Below, in pieces: positions 1 to 13,200 of a stretch of DNA of 64,000 nucleotides. The DNA comes from Kudoa neothunni (lineage: Eukaryota; Cnidaria): contig OZ199839.1 in NCBI GenBank assembly GCA_964304625.1, positions 8,494,001 to 8,558,000 on the forward strand, given 5' to 3'. Below the pieces are notes generated by a model. It was given only the letters and a program-made list of their open reading frames with translations. It was not told where the DNA came from and did not search any database. The first letter of the stretch is position 1. The number at the start of each line of letters is the position of its first letter. Position numbers and translations under genes: made by a program.

Positions 1-1559
1 AGGTTTATTTTCTCTGCGAAGATTTAGACAATTAACTAGAGTGATCCATTTTCACGGAGTAAATACAAGAGAGCAGAGAAAATTACTGGATAAATTCTTC
101 CCCATTGGAGAGATCGAGAGATCTGGGTCAATATTGCGAGCAAAAGTTATAATCCAGGGTTTGATGTGTGTCTTGATGAACAGTTGGTATCTTTTAGGGG
201 TAACTGCTCCTTCAGGCAATACATCAAGAATAAATCTGCGAAATACGGATTAAAAGTTTTGTTATCAGTAGATCCGCAGACTTACTATGTATTAAATATG
301 GATGCAAATATTGGTTGGAAATGTTCGATTGATGTCAAAGTTCATGATGCAATTTGGTTTGCGATAATTCTTTTACATCGATTTCTTTGGCTGATGAATT
401 AATCAACAGAAGAATGACCATAATTGGTGCAATTCGTAAGAACAAACAAGATATACCATCATTCCTCCTCCCAAATAGAAGAACCCCGGTGAATGAATCA
501 AAATTTGTTTTCAACAGAAAGAAAGTGTTGGTATCGTTCACTCCAAAGAAAAATAAGAATGTCCTCCTATTGTGTACATCCAACCATAACGCAAATATTT
601 CTAGGATGTTCTCTCGTAAGCCGGATGTTATCCTACAGTATAATGCTGCTAAAGGAAGCGTTGAAATTTTAGGTCGTATGTTGGCATCGGTTTCAATGAG
701 ACGATTCACCAGAAGATGGCCGTTAGTTATGTTTTACAACGTGATTGATATCTCACATTTAAATGAATTTGTAGTTTACAAGAAGATATTTAACTACCAA
801 AATATTAAAAAACGAGACTTTTTGAAAAAAGTCACTTTCGAATTATCTGAACCATTGAACAAAATTCCACAGATAATAGAGCATACAGATTCTATAAGTC
901 CTCCACATTCTGTTGGAAAATATTGCAAAAAAAGATGTATCGGGTGTCGTCGAAACAAAGATAAAAAAACAACCAGCACATGTGATCTTTGTAAGCGTCT
1001 ATGTTGCAAAGATTATTCTTTATAGTTATTTATAACATGAATTTTAATTAGTTTGTTCACATGATCATATGTTATTTTATTACAATTGTTCAATTATTTT
1101 CTATATATCAAATAATTTTTAAACTTAACTTATTTGCTCCTAAATAATGACATAAAAATAGAAATTATTCAATGAAATTAACGCCTGTGTAATTTACTGT
1201 ATTACACTTAATTGCCGATTTTACATTATAAAAATAGAAAACATTATTTTTTTTCAATAAACCAATTATAGTTTTATGTATTTTTTTATATTTTATGAGG
1301 ATTTTAAGAGAATTATATAAACAGTAATTTTAAATTTCGACAATCGCGCTTTATATAGACGATATATACATACGCACGTGCGCGGATAAATGTAAAACGT
1401 GAAAATAATAGGGAAAACCTACAGATTTTACAATTTTATTTCAATTTTGGTTAGTAAATAACCTAAGGAAGTGACATATGCAAAAATCCTTAGGGGTCTT
1501 TTTTCACCCTACATTTAATATTTACTAAGAAGGTGCCTAATTTTGTGTTACTTAGAAGG
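1..1559 (+). mobile_element. piggyBac transposon A, right part, decayed
   Basis: The window opens inside a piggyBac-family element. The transposase reading frame runs through 41-1024 but is broken into at least two frames near 150-360, so it is not functional as it stands. Recognisable blocks are CLDEQLVSFRG near 166-205, a CDNSFTS block near 360-380 (family DNFFTS, holding one catalytic Asp), a YNAAKGSVEI block near 640-665, and a C-terminal cysteine-rich zinc region with CxxC pairs near 930-1015. The catalytic Asp expected in the GGVD block is Glu here. The right end is TTAGAAGG at 1552-1559 followed by TTAA at 1560-1563, matching the terminal CCCTCTAA of copy B with one difference. The left end lies outside the window. 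Decay suggests a non-recent insertion. Confidence 0.85.
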
Positions 1560-1563
1560 TTAA

Positions 1564-2139
1564 ATACATTTTAGTCTAGATTGCTGAAAATATTTTCTCC
1601 CATAATTATAAACTAATAAAATCGCTTTTTAGCTTATTTTATTATGTACCTACATGGATAATCACTTGTGAGAATATTTTTAAATAAAATATTTTACATT
1701 GGATAATTATTTTTCAAAGTAGCAGAAATGATTGAGAGTAATAATTATGAAACTTTCTCTCGCATTGGAATTATATTGATAGAAAAAAATAAACGATACA
1801 TGATCTTCTATTTGAGAGGACCGTTATTAAATTAAAATTATGATCAGATTCTATATAACAAAATTTTTCTGGATTTTACTTTTATTTGATGAAAATCTAA
1901 TGATTAAATTTATTTATTTATTGCAATTTTCAGTAAATCCTTCAAATGGTATTTGAAGAATTTTTTTTAAATATTCAAAGGAATAATACTTTTAAATAAA
2001 TAAAAAAAAAATTAATTAAAAATATATGTATCGATGTGAAATCTACTCCGAAGTATTTCGGAGTTGGAGAAAACACAATAATTCAACAACTGTAATCCAC
2101 AAATAAAACACTACATTAAATAATAAAAAATCAAAAAAG
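1564..2139. other. AT-rich spacer
   Basis: No coding signal was found. At 2045-2064 there is a perfect 8-bp stem, ACTCCGAA and TTCGGAGT around a 4-nt loop, about 75 nt beyond the stop codon of the minus-strand DSCC1 gene, so it may lie in its 3' UTR. Its role is unknown. Confidence 0.5.
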
Positions 2140-3431
2140 TCAAATTATAATTCCTGGTTTCAGTTTGTACATGGTTTTGCCTTTGGAAGTAATCTGAAGA
2201 GTGTAGCGTTTAATGAATTTTTCGTGATCGTTCAGCTCTTGCATGTAATCCAAAAGCTGGTCTTCCTCCCAGCAACTTTGGAATTGAAACATTTCAATAA
2301 TACGTTTGGGAGATTCATCGGACAAACGTTCAATAGGGAAATAGCTCACAAATGTTCCCTCTATGTTTTTGGTGATAACAGCCATTCTTTTGAGGGCATC
2401 CTTGGAAATGTTAAAATTAGCGGGGCAGCACTTTTCCACAATATCAACCAACTCATCTAACAGCATACGATGGGACGATTTGCACAGCAGATATTCAAAC
2501 AAGGTACTCACAACCTAAATAAAATAATTCTCTATCCACGCAAACTATTAGTAGCTACCTTAAATTCATCAATAGCCACATAATTTTTGTCGGTGTTAAC
2601 TTTGGGGTCCGCGTGTAGCTCTACTAGAACATGTTCCACGTATCTTTTGTCATATTTGAAAAGGAATTCATATAACTCGTCGAGGGGACAATATTTGGAT
2701 TCATAATTCATTCGAATCATAACCTGAAGTATTTCTATTAGAATATCAGCAGTGAAGTTGATGTCGAACATGGTCCATGTGTTTGTTGGTTGGTGATAGA
2801 AGGCGTTTATCAGTTGCAACGATCGACGCAATTCTTCTCTGCTCATATGTGATTTTTCTAGTAAATCTTCTTCAGAAAAAAACGGGCCCAAATTTAAATT
2901 TTCGCCACTCGAATCAACTGTATTATTGTTATTATCAATTCTGAGTGGTTTTTGTTTCAGGATAACTCTCAATAATAATGGATTTGGTTGTATTTTTTTT
3001 GTCTCTATGACACTCGTAAAGTTTTTTATCACATCGCAACTTATCACACTATCTGAAGAAGTATCTGAAGTAGTATCTGAAGTAGTAGTGGATGAAGATT
3101 TGAGTGATGTAGGATCCAAATTATCCACCAAGTAGATAGTATTTGATGTGATCACTGTATTCAGTTGATATGTGATATCATTCGAACAAAGATAGCATGT
3201 GTTGTCTTTATCTTTATAGATATATAATTTTTGTTGCTTTTGTTGAATCACTTGGTTCAACTCAGGGGTGACAATCATTAATTTTAACTGAGAGTGATTT
3301 TTGTTTGGCTGAGGGTGGTTAATCGTTATCGGCCTATTTATTTCATAAACCATTCCATTTTTAGGTTTTATATGCGCTACTCTAGCAATTTGAATCGCGT
3401 TTTCGTGGGATTTATCTAACTCGCTTTCCAT
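2140..3431 (-). CDS. DSCC1: Sister chromatid cohesion protein DCC1
   Basis: DCC1 is a subunit of the CTF18 replication factor C complex that loads PCNA and supports sister chromatid cohesion at the replication fork in the nucleus. Two exons, 3431-2559 and 2514-2140, are joined by a 44-nt GT-AG phase 0 intron (2515-2558) and give 415 residues, close to the human 393. The alignment I recognise is the central EEDLLEKSHMSREELRRSL block against the human EDLL...EEI region, and the C-terminal winged-helix part ending in MYKLKP against human VKVYNSRRP. The N-terminal third is poorly conserved and contains a Ser/Thr/Asp-rich low-complexity stretch near residues 110-135. The start is the first Met. 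The upstream neighbour SPTLC2 ends only 45 nt before this ATG on the same strand, suggesting co-transcription or very tight packing. Confidence 0.85.
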
Positions 3432-3438
3432 TATTAAA

Positions 3439-3450
3439 CGCGCTTGCGCG
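3439..3450. repeat. GC palindrome in SPTLC2-DSCC1 gap
   Basis: CGCGCTTGCGCG is a 5-bp GC-only stem around TT in the 45-nt gap between the SPTLC2 stop (3477-3479) and the DSCC1 start (3431). It stands out in DNA this AT-rich and could be a regulatory site or an RNA hairpin between two cistrons. Function is unknown. Confidence 0.5.
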
Positions 3451-3476
3451 AAAAAGAAATGATCTTTCGTTATATT

Positions 3477-6036
3477 TCAAACAAAATATTTTGTGTGATA
3501 TCGGTCACCAAATTCATCCACTTTAGATATAATATAATCTAACATTTCTCTGGTGTGCCCGGCCGAAATACAGAATCGGCACCTTGACCCAACAAGAGAA
3601 GTGGCGGGAAATCCAACCATTACAGCACCGATGTTGTTTTTATTCATAAATAACGAAAATTCACTAAATAAATAAAATATAAAATTTTATCCTCATTGAT
3701 TATTTTAACAAATTTTGTTGAATATATTTATGCCGAATAAATCAAATATATACGATTAGCATAATTTTCATCATAAAAATTATACTAAAATCATTATTTC
3801 TTTTTTATGGATTTTAATTGATAATATATATTATTTTATCAAATATTCCGTTGTTAAACTGAATGTTGGATTGATTTTTTAAAACTTAGATAAAAGTATA
3901 TTCAAAAATTTGCTCTGAATTTATTTAAATATAATTTATTCATATAAAGCTATATTTTTATAGTATTACTTGTATTATTAAAATTTCTTGATTAATTATT
4001 GAATTATTCCAATAAATATAAATGATATGAGATAAATTTTAATAAATCGAGTTAATAACAATTAAAATAAATCTTTAATTGGAGATAAATAATTCTTTAA
4101 TGAATTCGGTGTATTATTTAAAATTAATAAGAAATTTAAATGTATTATAATGTATATTAGGAATCTATCGAAATGACTTACTGTGTCAAACCGTATAATC
4201 CAATAACCAAGGGTACAACTGGCGAATGTTCATGGCCTTCGACATAAAATCCCCGTTTTATAAGCTGTTCGCGGAAATACCTTGAATAATTGTTTCAGCT
4301 TACGTCAACGATATAAGAATACCTGGTGTTTTCTTTCAGCGCTTTTATTTTTAAAGATCCGTTACTGTTTGGAGAGTGATCCATTAGTTGTTCCAACACC
4401 GCTAAACATTGAGCCGCAACGGGTGGTGACATACAATTCCCGTACACAACAGCGTACGAATTACTTCTTATATAATCCATCAATCTCTAAAGAGAACAGC
4501 CATTTATGTGTGTTGAGGTGTATTTGTACTTTGGTGCCCGCGATGTATCCTCCTGCGGCTCCAAAACTTTTCGAAAACGTTCCCATCAATATATCCACGT
4601 CGTTTGGATCACAATTATAATACTCAACTATTCCCTTTCCTCGGCCACCAATTGCTCCAATACTATGGGCTTCATCAACAAATAGATACACCTATTCATA
4701 TATTTAATAAATTGGTTAATATTTATAAAAAATAGTTTCTTGAATTTCAATAATTTATTATATATATATGATTTTAATTGGAATAACAGTAAAAATATTG
4801 TTACATTGTATTTCTTTTTAATTTCAATGAGTCTAGGTAAATTCAGGATTGTCCCCTCCATACTATAAATTCCTTCGCAGAGAATTATAACCTGTTTCCA
4901 TGGTCGATAGGTTCTAGGTTGACCTTCGATAATAGTTTTTCTAACCATTTTTTCCAACGCATCCATATCTAATGAATTTGATCTTAGTTGGTGGGTTGTT
5001 ACATCAAACAGAAGAGTCACCATTGTGTGGATAAACCATTACTTTGGCTCCACTTGACCTCGCACCCAATATAAGCGAAACATGGTTAAATTTGTCGCTA
5101 AACACAACACATTCTTCGCCAACGAATGCGGGTATATTGCAGCTGTTGGTTGCGTATCCCATTCCAAAACATACAGATGCTTCAACACCCAAAAATGTAG
5201 CCATTCTCTTTTCCAACTCATTCAACACTGTAGTTTGACCTATGTTAATGAGAAACAGGTTCAGTTTGTTGGTGGTTTTAGAGAAAAATTAAAATTAATA
5301 CCAAATTCAATAAATGGACTGGTAGTAGCTACTCCAACGTTTTCAATTGCATATTCCACATGGGAGTGACATGATGGATCGATTCCTCCATAACCTAGGT
5401 AATTGTAGGAGCCGATATTAATCCATTGATTGGTTTTTCCAGTGAACCTATATTTACCAAATATATACTGTGTGAAATTGTTGTACATAAACTAATACTC
5501 TAAATTGTTTCCAGCAGTTGGCACTCTCTCCAACGTCTCAATTGACACACAAGCAGGGCCTCGTATAGGCACACCCCAAGCTATTTGTACTCTTTTGAAT
5601 ATATGTCGGTAGTAAAAATTATTGAAATCATTAAACAGTGGAACAAAATCCTACTCTCATTCACTATAATGAACTCAATTACATCAACATTTACCGGATT
5701 TTTAGGGTCTTTATTGTATGTACTATCTCTCATGATCAGCCGTGAAAATATATCAAAAACGTAGCCCATCGCAACCACAAAAGCAATATTGATGTAAACC
5801 AATAACTCCACATAGATTGGCAGTTTTCGAACGGGTTTAAGCTGTGGCATTTTAAACAATTTTTTCTTTTCAGCCGTTAGAAAATCTATTGATGAATTAT
5901 TCCTAATGAGATCCTCTAGTCGATTGCTTAATAAAAGCTTACGATTAGTAAACAATAATTCCTTAGAGATTATTGTGTTCATAAAATAATAAAACAAATT
6001 CTGAGTTCCACTTCCCATCACTTTTCCTCCAACCAT
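3477..6036 (-). CDS. SPTLC2: Serine palmitoyltransferase subunit 2 (SPTLC2-like)
   Basis: PLP-dependent alpha-oxoamine synthase that condenses L-serine with palmitoyl-CoA to 3-ketosphinganine, the first step of sphingolipid synthesis, at the ER membrane with SPTLC1. I place nine exons: 6036-5695, 5650-5525, 5491-5302, 5239-5021, 4968-4805, 4691-4530, 4486-4323, 4280-4182 and 3663-3477. They sum to 1653 nt, a clean frame of 550 residues (human 562). Seven of the eight introns are 33-113 nt; the last is 518 nt. A hydrophobic segment near residues 75-100 matches the family's N-terminal membrane anchor. [18 protein letters not shown] and [14 protein letters not shown] are present, the last holding the PLP-binding Lys that marks subunit 2 rather than the inactive subunit 1. 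The C-terminal [20 protein letters not shown] block is typical. An in-frame TAG near 5495 is removed by the 33-nt intron 5492-5524. The gene looks intact. Confidence 0.93.
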
Positions 6037-7919
6037 AATGTAAAGAAACTGGTTATTTTATTTTTTTCTTAAACATAAAATTTAGTTGTGCGAAAATAAT
6101 TTAATTATAATTACTTTAGTTGAAATAATTTTTTTATTTATTTGTACAATACATTTCCATAACGTTAGTGAAGAATTATATAAAGTGTGATAAAAAATTC
6201 CATCGAATACTCCAGAACATTAGTAAATGGTTAGTTTTTTATATATTACAACTCAATTTAAAAATTTAATGATACAATTTAGTATATCCATTTATGTACA
6301 GGAAAAAGATGTGGGTTGGTTTAATTGCTGCGTGCGCACAAATCTGAATTTTATTTTATTATATTTTAAAATGTTTTCTATCATTTTTTATCTTGATTCA
6401 AATATTTAGGATTATTTTTATTACAAAGAATATTTTACACTGAAGAATAAATGAAAATTTTGCGTTCGGTTGAGAAAAAGGGGATAAAATTTACACAAGG
6501 GATTACATTCATAGAGCCGATAAGAATATCCGAATGAACTAGAATTTTTCCGTCGAAACTTATAAATTCTGAAATATTTTTCTGTTTAAGTAGTAGAACT
6601 TTAAAACTATGGTTTTATTGAAAAAAATTAATAAATATATTCAAAGTCAGATTATAGTCATAAATTCCATTATTTTTTTATAAGAAAATTCAAATTAATA
6701 TATTCATATAATTTTATATAATTAAAATCGTTGTTAAAGCAAATTATTTAAAAATTGAAGACTTCATAAATTAATTTATTTTTCAAGGAAATTGTATTAA
6801 AGATAACATGGCGATGCTATTATGCAACAGTCTAGATATTTACATCTTAGTTAAAAATTTATTAGCTATTATTCAATCATTTTTATAGTCGATTTAAATA
6901 TTAGATTAACAGCTTGTAGTTACTTTTGGAAAATGTTAGCTAAATCATAGTTTAACTATAGTTAAAATATTAATATCTGTGTCGATTCTAAAAATATCAA
7001 AAAAGCTAATACTGATTCACTTTAAAAATATTATCCTATATGTATGTAGGCTTTAAACTAGGTTGCACCCAGATCGGCAATCTCTTATATACTAATGCTC
7101 CGAAACTAATGATCGCCGACATTCTTAATATTTTGGGTGACGTGACTTCTCGCAGAACATAGCAGTACGAGGACAAACTTAATAAAAAATCTCTTCGTGT
7201 TCTTTCCATTCAATGATTTGTAAATTCTTTAAATAGAATTAGATATTTACTCCCAATCTTTAACATACTCATTCAATCTGATTAACAGTTGATTTCTCCA
7301 ATCCGAAGTATCTAATAAGAGGACTACCGCATTGAGTGGATTAACACTATCAACTACCCTGTTAATAAATTTTCAGCGTTCGTTCATTATATTCAGCCAT
7401 AATTCTCATGTTATATAATTTATAAACTATAGTTAATACAAAAATTTATCCGATTTCTCACTACACACATTCCGTAATAAGAAATTATGTAAAATTATAT
7501 TTCTGATTAGTAAAAAAGCATCAGATATTAAAATAAGCGCTTAACGTTAATAATGACATATATTTTTTAACATTTTTAGGTATGTTATTTTTCACAACTT
7601 TTTATTATAATCACTTTATCAAAATTATTTCTGTAACAGGGAAGAATACACCCTAACGAAGTCGGTCTTTTTCGAAGGCGTCACATTCCCAATTTTATGT
7701 AAAACTTATCATATATGATTTAAGCGTATTAAGCGAAAGAAAGTTATAAATGCTGCATAATATAAAATATTTGGCGGAAACTTTATTTATGTGTAAAATT
7801 CGCATTTCCCATGTACAGCTGAGGACGCAACTGATTTTCCTACAATTGTCACTTTGAAACAAATCGATAATGATACAAAAACGTTAATATTCTCATTTCT
7901 AAATAATAACAACGTTCAA
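6037..7919. other. AT-rich spacer upstream of SPTLC2
   Basis: No gene was recognised. The region just above 6036 should contain the SPTLC2 promoter, but I see no motif I can defend. A short plus-strand ORF at 6227-6409 has no recognisable similarity and the base composition of spacer. Confidence 0.4.
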
Positions 7920-8760
7920 CCCTCTAATGCAGAGGTTCTTAACCGGGGGTAAAATTTAAAGGACAGGGGGTAAATTAAGTAGCATCAAAATTAGATTAGA
8001 TAGGGGCAAATTTTGCATTATGGGTTTATGATGTATTTCAAGATTTCTATGGAATTATGTTATTCAGGGCTATTAGACTCAATAAGATTTAGGCAGAAAT
8101 TCTTAAAATGTATTTCAGAATAATTATTTAAAAACTATTATCAGTCTCTTTCTTGTATGCTTCGTTTATCTTTTAGTGGTGTAACCTAAGAATAATACTT
8201 AAAATGACTATTTCCATGGTAAATAATATCCAAATATTATTAGTTTTGTCCAGTTTTGATTATTTTTTACACATAAAAGCAATGTAATGGACAAAAAATA
8301 ATTTAATTTGGACAAATTTTAAAAATTAAATCTGTGTACAGTTTGGGAGCAAGAGATGATGGGATTAAAAATTGTCATTATGCAAGTGTACATGCCATTT
8401 AAGACCAGAATTTACACCTCAAATAGTCTCTGCTGTAGCTAAGCCAATATAAAAACTTATAATAAATATGAGTTCGACTTCCAAGTTAAGGGGGTAAATT
8501 TGAAAAAATGGTTGAGAATCCCTGCTCCAATGGATTTGGAGTAGAAATTTACCACCCAATGGGACCTTGTTTATTGTATAATTCATTACTTATAATTTAA
8601 AACTTTCTGAGATTACTTTATTCCTTAAAAGTAATTTTATTTATAAATTGAGATAAAACAACATTTTTTGACTGTTGTATTGGCGGAAATATACATTTTC
8701 CCCTTTCCGATGGACTTTGAGGTAGAAAACTACTCCACAATTTGTCCTGCTAAAATTAAA
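7920..8760 (+). mobile_element. piggyBac-like MITE copy (interrupted)
   Basis: The left end reads CCCTCTAATG at 7920-7929 and resumes at 8525 with CTCCAATGGATTTGG after a nested hAT-type insertion. A second, related block, CCGATGGACTTTGAGG, lies near 8700, about 175 bp further in. The same two-block layout at about the same spacing occurs in the element at 35700-36561, so both probably belong to one non-autonomous family. The flanking TTAA here is degraded to TTCAA, and I could not find a right end. The boundary at 8760 is only approximate. Confidence 0.45.
7930..8524. mobile_element. hAT-type MITE with 8-bp target duplication
   Basis: A 595-bp element begins CAGAGGTTCTTAACC and ends, read on the reverse strand, CAGGGATTCTCAACC, an imperfect 15-bp terminal inverted repeat of the CAG...TTCTCAACC type known from hAT non-autonomous elements. 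It is flanked by CTCTAATG (7922-7929) and CTCCAATG (8525-8532), an 8-bp target duplication with one mismatch, the size hAT elements make. It sits inside the end of the piggyBac-like MITE above. No coding sequence is visible inside it. Confidence 0.8.
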
Positions 8761-10207
8761 GAAGAAATAATTTTTAGCGTAAATGATGAGTTTCGAGATT
8801 TTCGGTTGTGTAGATTTTACGATATAACACTTACAAACTGTGAATAAATCACGTTATTCTATACAAACACTTTTGTTAATAATGATATTTTTCTGAGGGT
8901 GTTCTTGAAATGATGCCAATATTATTCTATGGGTTACTAATGGAGAGAATAATAGAAATTAAAACTACTAAATCGCCTTTAATCTTTATTCCAAGAAAAT
9001 AGGTTAAAAACCCAACGTTGTGATGTTGTGAGGTTGAGGTTGTGGGCGCAATTTGCAATGAATTCTGGTGTTAGAACCACCTAATAAATGTTTTTGAGTC
9101 TTTTTTGCTTTAAATGCGGTTTATTTGTGGCAAAAAAATAGACTAAAGAATTATACTAATTAATATTTTAATTTTAAGAGATATACTTAGAATAACACAC
9201 AACCGATCGAAATCCGGAATAAAGGCTAATACGACGGTTGTTGACAAAAATGTTATTTGTAGGACTATCGATATTATTAAAGGATTTATTTGTGCTATAA
9301 CTTTTTATTATTGTTTTGCATCCAGAAAATTCTTCAATATTTCTTATTACGAAATTTTTTTGTTAAAAGCGATAAAATAAAAATCTTGCGAATTAAAAAG
9401 AATAATGAGACTAATATGTTTTAATTAACTTGATAAATAATAAAATCCGTTTTGAAGTAAAATTGACGCTATTATTCTCCATATTTTATTTTGAGTCTAT
9501 TTATCTTGGAACTATTTTTTCTGCGATGATTTCGATGAATAATTATGCTGAAGCAATGTGTATGTAACTTTTAGGTTTGAAAATCTCATATTTTCATTTT
9601 AATTAATAATTTAAAATATTTAAAATAATATATAGAAATAACTAATTTTGGTAACTTTAAAAATTTTATCTACATTCTGACATAATAGAAAAGATTTTCT
9701 TAATTTAGATTTATATATTATTACTATTAAAAGATTGTTTATTATTCAAAATTTAAACTAAAATACTGTGATACCTTGAGAAGAAATAAAAATTAATTCT
9801 GTAGTACGATTTAATTATTTATTAATTTAACAGGTAAATAATAAATTTTTAGTTGCTCAAAAATAACATAATCTATTAAAATTTTCCACCTAGAACATAC
9901 ATCCATGCAGATTGTATAAGTGAGTTAGGAGTTTATCCTTTTGTAGAAATATTTTCCCATCAGAGGGGATTTATCTCTCTGGTGCATTATTATTATAAAC
10001 GAATATTTTATCATGGATTTTTATATAGAAAAGATTTACCTAATATTAAAAATAAATCATTGCAATATATCCGAGAAGCGACTTTACACTAAAATGCTTA
10101 ATGTAAATAAATTCTTTTTTTCCTCAATAAAGTATCATATCAATGGTAAATTCACATGTGTATGGGATTATTGTTTCTAGATTTATAATCGGTTGTCTCA
10201 GTTAACC
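8761..10207. other. AT-rich spacer upstream of integrin gene 1
   Basis: No coding or RNA feature is recognised. A slightly more complex stretch near 9000-9100 (GTTGTGAGGTTGAGGTTGTG and neighbours) is the only departure from AT-rich background. The promoter of the first integrin gene presumably lies towards the right end. Confidence 0.4.
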
Positions 10208-13200
10208 ATGGAATCTATTCTCATCATCACTGTTATATCTATGTTTAAGAATAATGTGTTTTGCGAGCCGATGAGGAACATACTCTACGGAGATAAAAAA
10301 TCTTTCATCCTGGAAATTAATAAGGAGTATGCAACTGAAAAATATGGAACATCAATGTTTGGTTTGAATATAGCTTTAAAGACTGATGGAAAGTACATAA
10401 ACAACTCTTTTTCCACTTTTGATAAGGTTTTCTATACTATTAGGTTGGTGATATCGGCTCCATTAGCATTCACGGAACGATCCAATTCTGAACCTACAGG
10501 AAGAGTGTTTGTATGTTCTTTCCCGAACGAACTAGGGATAGTGGAGAATTGCGAAGAAAACATAAATATTCTAGAGGGTTAATGAAAATAATTCTCATCA
10601 AAAACAAAAACACTAAGTTACATATAGGTAAATACCAGAAATACCCAAATGGATCACTTTTGATTGGTTTTACTTTGAAAGCTATAGTTCCTGATATATT
10701 TCATGTATTAATTAAGTATAAATTTTTCAATAATGAATTATTTTTACTTAAAGATATGTGCAGCAAATAGCTTTATACATTTTGATGATGATTTCAATGT
10801 GAGATCTTGTTATGTGTACAATTCAAAATTAAATATTTTATCGGACGGCGTGTTATATCGTAAAAAACATTTTTTGTATCAATAAAATTGATTCGAAAGC
10901 AGATTTGCCATAGGAACTTTTGGCAACATTGGTAGTACAGCTTTCTCATATGGTACCGATGGTTGTATCTTGTTAGGAACTCAGAATATTATCGAATTGT
11001 ATTTTTATCGTTGGAATATTATCTGAGTTATGCTAGTGGCCAAAAAATTGTTGACGTATGTTATACAGAACTTTCAAATGGAACTGTTGTGCCAATTTCC
11101 CGTAGAATTATCGACATTTATAAATACTGTACTGTTGTATTTGGTTTGAAAAAGCTAAAAGTCGCTTTATCATAAAGGTTGGCAAGATATATCATACTAC
11201 AGACAAAATAATCTCAGTAATAAAAATTAATATAATTTTTATAAAGAAATATCATTAAATTAATTTTAGCGGTATATCAAGTGGCCACCCCATACTATTA
11301 CAATAAACAAAACAGTGTATATATTTACTTCGATAATCCCCATTATTTACAAACATTCCCAAAAATGTATTTAAATTTAAGATTCATCTTATATATTACG
11401 ATTCGGCACTAATAAACTTAACTCAATATGAAATATTAAACAAAAGCAATGGATCAGTAATTTTAATTTTTTTAATCGTTTATAAGGTTTTTACAGAGAA
11501 ATTCCCACACTGCCGAACATATGATAACTGTCAAAAGAAATAACATGTATTTTGGGGAATAATGGGTTTGAATAAAAATCATCGTCGGAATTATTTTTAC
11601 AGAGTGGATTTTTTCGTATATTCAGCTCCATATGTTTCCTACTCGAAAGGTCTTGTGGTGAGTATAAATGATCTTACTAATGAAACCTCACCACGAACTG
11701 TTCTGTATGGAGAAAAACGAGGAGATTTTTTCGGATATTCCATTTGTTTGGTATCAAATATTGATGGACGATTTAGCGAAGGTATGCTTTATTTCATAGC
11801 AACGACATTAATTTTTAGATCAAGATTTGGCGGTATTGGCCCCATATGGAGGTGAACAGGAGAGAGGAATTATTTACATTGTGGCTCTATTAAAAAATCA
11901 AATCGATACGAAGTATTATTCGGTGAGTACGCATATCCAAATGTTATGAATTATTTTAATATGTAATTTAAAATTTGGCTAATATCTTTTTAAAAAGAAA
12001 ACAAATGTGAACGAATATTTTGAATCTCTAAATGAAGAAAATGTAGTTTTTAAAATATTTGGTGATTTCGATATCAACAAGGATGGAATAAATGGTGATC
12101 CCTTAATTTGACGTATAATGGACAAATTATTTTATCTGTGTAGATATATTGTTATCTATTTCATCTAAAGTAGGTAAAATCAGAGGCCTAATGTAACTTA
12201 TGAGTAATTGGTGAAATCATTATTTTTCTTAGAGTAAAATTGCCACTTAAAGTATCGATTGAAGAGAGGGTTGAGAGACTTGTGTTTGAATACCCTGGCT
12301 CCAGATGTGGTGTGATGTTTCCGAGGTTTTATTGGTATTTATGATTTATATATATATATATATATATTAATGATTCCTTTTGAAACGACTGTTTACAATA
12401 TAGTAACGCCTATAAACTAATGGTCTTTATGTCCGCAAATATGAATGAGTTCAATCAATCCAAGTTAAAACCTAAAAGTACCTTTCATTGCTATATTTAT
12501 CATAAATAATTAATTATAGCTTGTGAAATATCGATCACGATTATACCTCCTAATGCATATAACGACTTTTACAAAGTTTTTGAGGGGAATAAACTAACCT
12601 CAAACTATAGTACTATATTGTCGTTTGACAAGGCGGGAAACAACTCGGTTATGTACACAGCGTTGAATATTTCTGTTCACCAAAATATCCAAACTCTATT
12701 TCAAGAATATGACGTTAAAATAAGATTTAGAATTGACAACTGCAACCAAGATCTTTATCAAATAGAAAAATATATTTCTCACATTGATCCCTACGTGAAA
12801 GAGGTTTCTTTAGGAAAAGTTTATTGTGATAATCCAACAAAAGATTGTGGTGCAAATATTCAGGTTTCCAACGATACATTTTCATTGTTTGAGTTAGTAT
12901 TAGTTCTTTGTTTTATATAAGTTAATATTTTTATATTTTTTTAGCGGTTACGATAAACTGCTTATTGGGTGGCCGAATATAGTTGCTTTGGAGGTGGCAC
13001 TAGAGAACCTGGGAAACTCAACCTATGGTGTTGGTTGGAGTTTTATAATTCCTAATAAATACACTTTTTTGAGTTGTTTTTCAAAGGACTTTGATGTAAT
13101 TATCACATCTATCGTTGAATTAATGTTATTAAAATAATCATAGAATGAAATTACTTCGTTGGTTCACACCGAAGACAAAACCCTATTAAATATTTTTAGC

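Noticed and set aside
335-709. Minus-strand 124-codon ORF
   Set aside because: It is the shadow of the piggyBac transposase on the plus strand.
5489-5500. In-frame stop codon suggesting SPTLC2 is a pseudogene
   Set aside because: It lies in a 33-nt GT-AG phase 0 intron (5492-5524); with it removed, all nine exons sum to an exact frame and align with SPTLC2.
10860-10913. Frameshift in integrin gene 1
   Set aside because: Using the acceptor ending at 10913 instead of the earlier AG at about 10902 keeps phase 1 and matches the paralogs.
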